From MKUN01 sp964481425 (lineage in GTDB: Bacteria > Bacteroidota > Bacteroidia > Chitinophagales > Chitinophagaceae): a DNA stretch of 64,000 nt. The stretch spans positions 62,001 to 126,000 of the forward strand of contig CAYZTM010000004.1 of the NCBI GenBank assembly GCA_964481425.1, read 5' to 3'. Below, one piece after another: positions 61,325 to 64,000 of this stretch (the stretch's first letter is position 1; the number at the start of each line of letters is the position of its first letter). Below the pieces are notes generated by a model. The model had not been told where the DNA came from and ran no database searches. It was given only the letters and a program-made list of their open reading frames with translations. The position numbers and the translations under genes are program-made.

Positions 61325-62695
61325 TTAAAACAGCATCCTATATACATCCTCTACCTTGTTCACAGTCTGTATCTTAATAGTGTAGTTCTTTTTGTCAAGA
61401 CCTTTTGCATTGGCCTTGGGAATGAAAATGGCATCGAGGCCCAGCTTATCGGCTTCAGCGATCCGCTGATCGATACGGTTGACGGCACGTATCTCACCCG
61501 AGAGACCTACCTCACCCACAAGACAAATATTAGACGGCAAGGCTTTGTCTTCATAAGAAGAGAGGAGCGCACAAACTACAGCCAACTCAATAGCAGGATC
61601 TTCGATCTTAAGCCCGCCGGCTATATTCACAAATACATCCTTCGCACCAAAATGGAAACCACCGCGCTTTTCGAGCACAGCCAGCAATAATTGCAGGCGG
61701 CGCAGGTCGAGGCCACTGACCGTACGCTGGGGTGTGCCATACACCGCCTGTGTAACGAGTGCCTGCACTTCTATCATCAGGGGGCGAAGCCCTTCCATTG
61801 TAGCCGCTATTGCAATACCACTCAATGGCTCTTCGTGCTGTGATAATAATATCTCAGAAGGATTGCTCACGGGCCGCATGCCCTTGGTAACCATTTCGTA
61901 TATGCCCAGCTCCGATGTTGAACCAAAGCGATTCTTAAGGGTACGCAGTATGCGGTAGGCATAGTGGCGGTCGCCCTCAAACTGCAATACCGTATCCACC
62001 ATGTGTTCCAATATCTTTGGACCGGCGATAGAACCTTCTTTGGTAATATGACCGATGATACAAACCGGTATGTTACTATTTTTCGCAAAACGCTGCAACT
62101 CTGCCGCACACTCGCGCACCTGCGATACGCTGCCTGCGGCGGATTCAACATATTGCGATTCGAGTGTCTGTATGGAGTCTATTATTAATAACTGCGGGCG
62201 TAATTTTTTTGCTTCCTGGAAAATGGTGTGGGTGTCGGTTGCAGTGAGCAGGTAAAGGTTAGGATTGCTGGCACCTATACGATCGGCCCGTAGTTTGATC
62301 TGCTGCGCGCTCTCTTCGCCGGAAACATAAAGCGTTGTAATATCTTTCCACAATAAAGCACATTGCAGGAACAAGGTAGATTTACCAATACCCGGCTCAC
62401 CGGCAATAAGCACAACAGAGCCCGGCACCAGGCCACCACCCAATACACGGTTGAGCTCTGCATCAGGAAGACAGAGACGCAACTCATCCTGGGTTTGCAC
62501 CTCATTTATTTTATGTGCTTTACGTTTTTCTTTATTATCATCTTCCCAAATATTTTCGGGCTTTGTTTTTGTATCCCGCTGTACCACTTCTTCCACAAAA
62601 GAATTCCATGTGCCACATGAGGGACATTTGCCGGCCCACTTAGGGCTCTCATAACCACACTGCTGACAAAAAAATGCTGACTTTACTTTAGCCAT
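61325..62695 (-). CDS. radA: DNA repair protein RadA (Sms)
   Basis: RecA-like branch-migration ATPase, 456 residues. It has a C4 zinc finger (Cys10, Cys13, Cys24, Cys27), Walker A GEPGIGKST (99-107), the RadA-specific KNRFGS motif and a Lon-like C-terminal domain ending in a KGLDKKNYTIKIQTVNKVEDVY tail. Lies 25 bases upstream of the DUF433 gene. A loose -7 box (TACCTTTA) lies just upstream of its ATG. Confidence 0.95.
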   Translation of the reverse strand: MAKVKSAFFCQQCGYESPKWAGKCPSCGTWNSFVEEVVQRDTKTKPENIWEDDNKEKRKAHKINEVQTQDELRLCLPDAELNRVLGGGLVPGSVVLIAGEPGIGKSTLFLQCALLWKDITTLYVSGEESAQQIKLRADRIGASNPNLYLLTATDTHTIFQEAKKLRPQLLIIDSIQTLESQYVESAAGSVSQVRECAAELQRFAKNSNIPVCIIGHITKEGSIAGPKILEHMVDTVLQFEGDRHYAYRILRTLKNRFGSTSELGIYEMVTKGMRPVSNPSEILLSQHEEPLSGIAIAATMEGLRPLMIEVQALVTQAVYGTPQRTVSGLDLRRLQLLLAVLEKRGGFHFGAKDVFVNIAGGLKIEDPAIELAVVCALLSSYEDKALPSNICLVGEVGLSGEIRAVNRIDQRIAEADKLGLDAIFIPKANAKGLDKKNYTIKIQTVNKVEDVYRMLF

Positions 62696-62742
62696 GTGAT
62701 AAAGGTAATTGAGGATCTGTAATTTGAAATTTGTGCTTAGGA

Positions 62743-63090
62743 AAATGTGGATATCTATATATAAGAACAGATATCTGTGTAGTTAGAAAAAGAGTATATG
62801 CTCAAACAGGAAAAGATGGACAAAGAAAAAGAGCCACTGGAGGAATCCGGCGGCTCTTACTTACTAACCCATTAAATTCACAACTTGATACAAATGTAGC
62901 AAACCAGATGGTTTCTAAAAAATGGTTTTAAGCGGTGGAACTATGTGTTTTATAGATATAATATTGCAGTCATATTCAATTAAAAAATCAAATAGCTTAT
63001 TATCAATACACAAAGCATCTGGGAAAAAAAATTCTATCTTTTAAATGTCAACACCTATAATATAATGTGGCTAATTAGATATCCACATTT
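62743..63090. repeat. AT-rich gene-free region bounded by a 15-bp perfect inverted repeat
   Basis: AAATGTGGATATCTA (62743-62757) and TAGATATCCACATTT (63076-63090) enclose 318 bases. The 512 bases from 62696 to 63207 have no credible gene. Each arm carries TGTGGATAT, one base from the DnaA box TGTGGATAA, and TGTGGCTAA at 63066-63074 is another one-mismatch form. The region may be a non-autonomous element, an origin-type region or a regulatory region. Confidence 0.5.
62822..62886 (-). ncRNA. Candidate small RNA or attenuator upstream of radA
   Basis: On the minus strand a TACATTTG box (62898-62891) is followed by a predicted start near 62884 and, 26 bases later, a strong hairpin: AAGAGCC (62858-62852) with GGCTCTT (62835-62829), extended by CCGGA/TCCAG and a TTCC loop, then TTTTTCTTT. 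It holds no convincing peptide. It could be a free RNA of about 62 nt or an attenuated leader of radA. Confidence 0.35.
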
Positions 63091-63207
63091 GTCTTTTTAC
63101 AATATACGGAAAGGCTAAGGCATTAGATTTATATAGCATGTTTTAAGGCCAATTTTACCGTTTCCATTTAGTAAACGTACTTTGCAAACCAGTCAAGTAA
63201 TAAGAAC

Positions 63208-64000
63208 ATGAACGAAACAGCAAGCATCAGAAAACCGGAAAGACATTTTTTACCATCGGATTTTAAAGTCAGCACCTGGGAAAGCATCCGACCCTACTTT
63301 GAAGACCTGAAAAACAGGAAACTTGAAAACAAAGAAGAACTGGAAGGCTGGCTGAAAGACCTGAGCGAACTGGAGGCAGTGATCAGTGAAGATGCCAGTT
63401 GGCGGCAAATAAATATGACCTGCGACACGACCAATAAACAATACGAAGAAGCATTTACTTACTTCTGCCTGGAGATAGAGCCAAAAATGAAGCCCTACTT
63501 TTTTGACCTGAACCAGAAGCTACTGGATAACCCATATACTGCAGAGCTCGATAAGGGGCAATACTTCCCTTACCTGAGGAGCGTGGAGAATGCGATAAAA
63601 CTATACCGCGAAGAAAATATACCTATACAGGCAGAGCTGAGTGTACTGGCGCAGCAATACGGTGCTATATCCGGGAAGATGTCGATAGAGCTGGATGGCA
63701 ATGAGTATACCCTGCAACAGGCTGCTAAATTCCTGCAACAGCCGGACAGGGACCTTCGCGAACGGGTATTCAGGAAAGTAGCGGAACGCAGGCTACAGGA
63801 TAAGGATGCCCTCAATGAACTATTTGACAAGCTGCTGGTGCGCAGGCAACAGGTAGCCCAAAATGCAGGATTTGATAACTACCGTGATTATAAATTCAAA
63901 GAACTGGCAAGGTTCGATTATACGCCGGATGATTGCTTTGCCTTCCAGGATGCGGTAAGGGAACATATAGTACCCCTGCACCGAATGCTGGTGGAGCACA
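63208..64000 (+). CDS. M3-family oligoendopeptidase, N-terminal part (partial)
   Basis: The frame opens with an ATG at 63208 and runs 264 codons to the window edge. The sequence (HFLPSDFKVSTWESIRPYFEDLKNR, then LSVLAQQYGAISGKMSIELDGNEYTLQQAAKFL and VRRQQVAQNAGFDNYRDYKFKEL) matches the N-terminal helical region of oligoendopeptidase F-like M3 peptidases. The zinc-binding HEXXH motif is beyond the edge. No signal peptide, so a cytoplasmic peptide-degrading enzyme is likely. Confidence 0.85.
   Translation, partial: MNETASIRKPERHFLPSDFKVSTWESIRPYFEDLKNRKLENKEELEGWLKDLSELEAVISEDASWRQINMTCDTTNKQYEEAFTYFCLEIEPKMKPYFFDLNQKLLDNPYTAELDKGQYFPYLRSVENAIKLYREENIPIQAELSVLAQQYGAISGKMSIELDGNEYTLQQAAKFLQQPDRDLRERVFRKVAERRLQDKDALNELFDKLLVRRQQVAQNAGFDNYRDYKFKELARFDYTPDDCFAFQDAVREHIVPLHRMLVEH

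Overview
The window reads as chromosomal DNA of a Bacteroidota bacterium, most likely in or near the Chitinophagaceae. The evidence is a 2,491-residue SprA type IX secretion translocon next to ruvA, two secreted proteins with type IX sorting tails, a bactofilin, TIGR02757, GSCFA and YHYH proteins, and repeated promoters of the Bacteroidota type (TAnnTTTG near -7, sometimes TTG near -33). Shine-Dalgarno sequences are not evident. The family-level placement is inference; the phylum is well supported. No rRNA, tRNA, CRISPR array, prophage or plasmid backbone was seen.

Layout. 0-5 kb: leftward iscS-iscU-iscA Fe-S operon, methylmalonyl-CoA epimerase, ferritin, CorA. 5-9 kb: a cyclophilin coupled to a TIGR02757 protein, then a leftward metB-hom unit under a SAM-I riboswitch with its own intrinsic terminator. 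9-14 kb: a TPR-adenylate cyclase, then a rightward lpxH-sixA-kinase/RapZ run. 14-19 kb: clpP, GSCFA, bactofilin, yidC. 19-24.3 kb: an AT-richer accessory stretch with a lipoprotein, a frameshifted type IX cargo protein and two paralogous barrel proteins. 24.5-27.2 kb: gyrB and a long intergenic stretch. 27.2-30.2 kb: secreted proteins, a REP-associated tyrosine transposase (RAYT-like) gene, and two clusters of palindromic repeats. 30.2-42.4 kb: mutL, paaE, arfB, a fatty acid hydroxylase-like protein, membrane and secreted proteins, a broken GNAT gene, B12-dependent mutase subunit, crotonase and ruvA. 42.4-49.9 kb: sprA. 50-57 kb: paaA-paaB-paaC and paaD, with two polytopic glycosyltransferase-like genes lodged between paaC and paaD. 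57-64 kb: acpP-fabF-rnc, a LolD-like ATPase, a DUF433/DUF5615 toxin-antitoxin-like pair, radA, an AT-rich intergenic region and the start of an M3 peptidase.

How genes fit together. paaA/B/C/D plus the distant paaE give the components of phenylacetyl-CoA epoxidase. The crotonase, the cobalamin-binding mutase subunit and the epimerase fit downstream acyl-CoA and propionyl-CoA handling. SprA exports the sorting-tail proteins encoded at 19 kb and 37 kb.

The most unusual signals are the RAYT-like gene with six head-to-tail REP-like units directly downstream and at least one dispersed copy 13 kb away, the dispersed repeats that end coding genes or sit inside the paa operon, the paa operon carrying envelope-type membrane genes, and an AT-rich region at 62.7-63.1 kb bounded by a 15-bp inverted repeat containing DnaA-box-like sequences.
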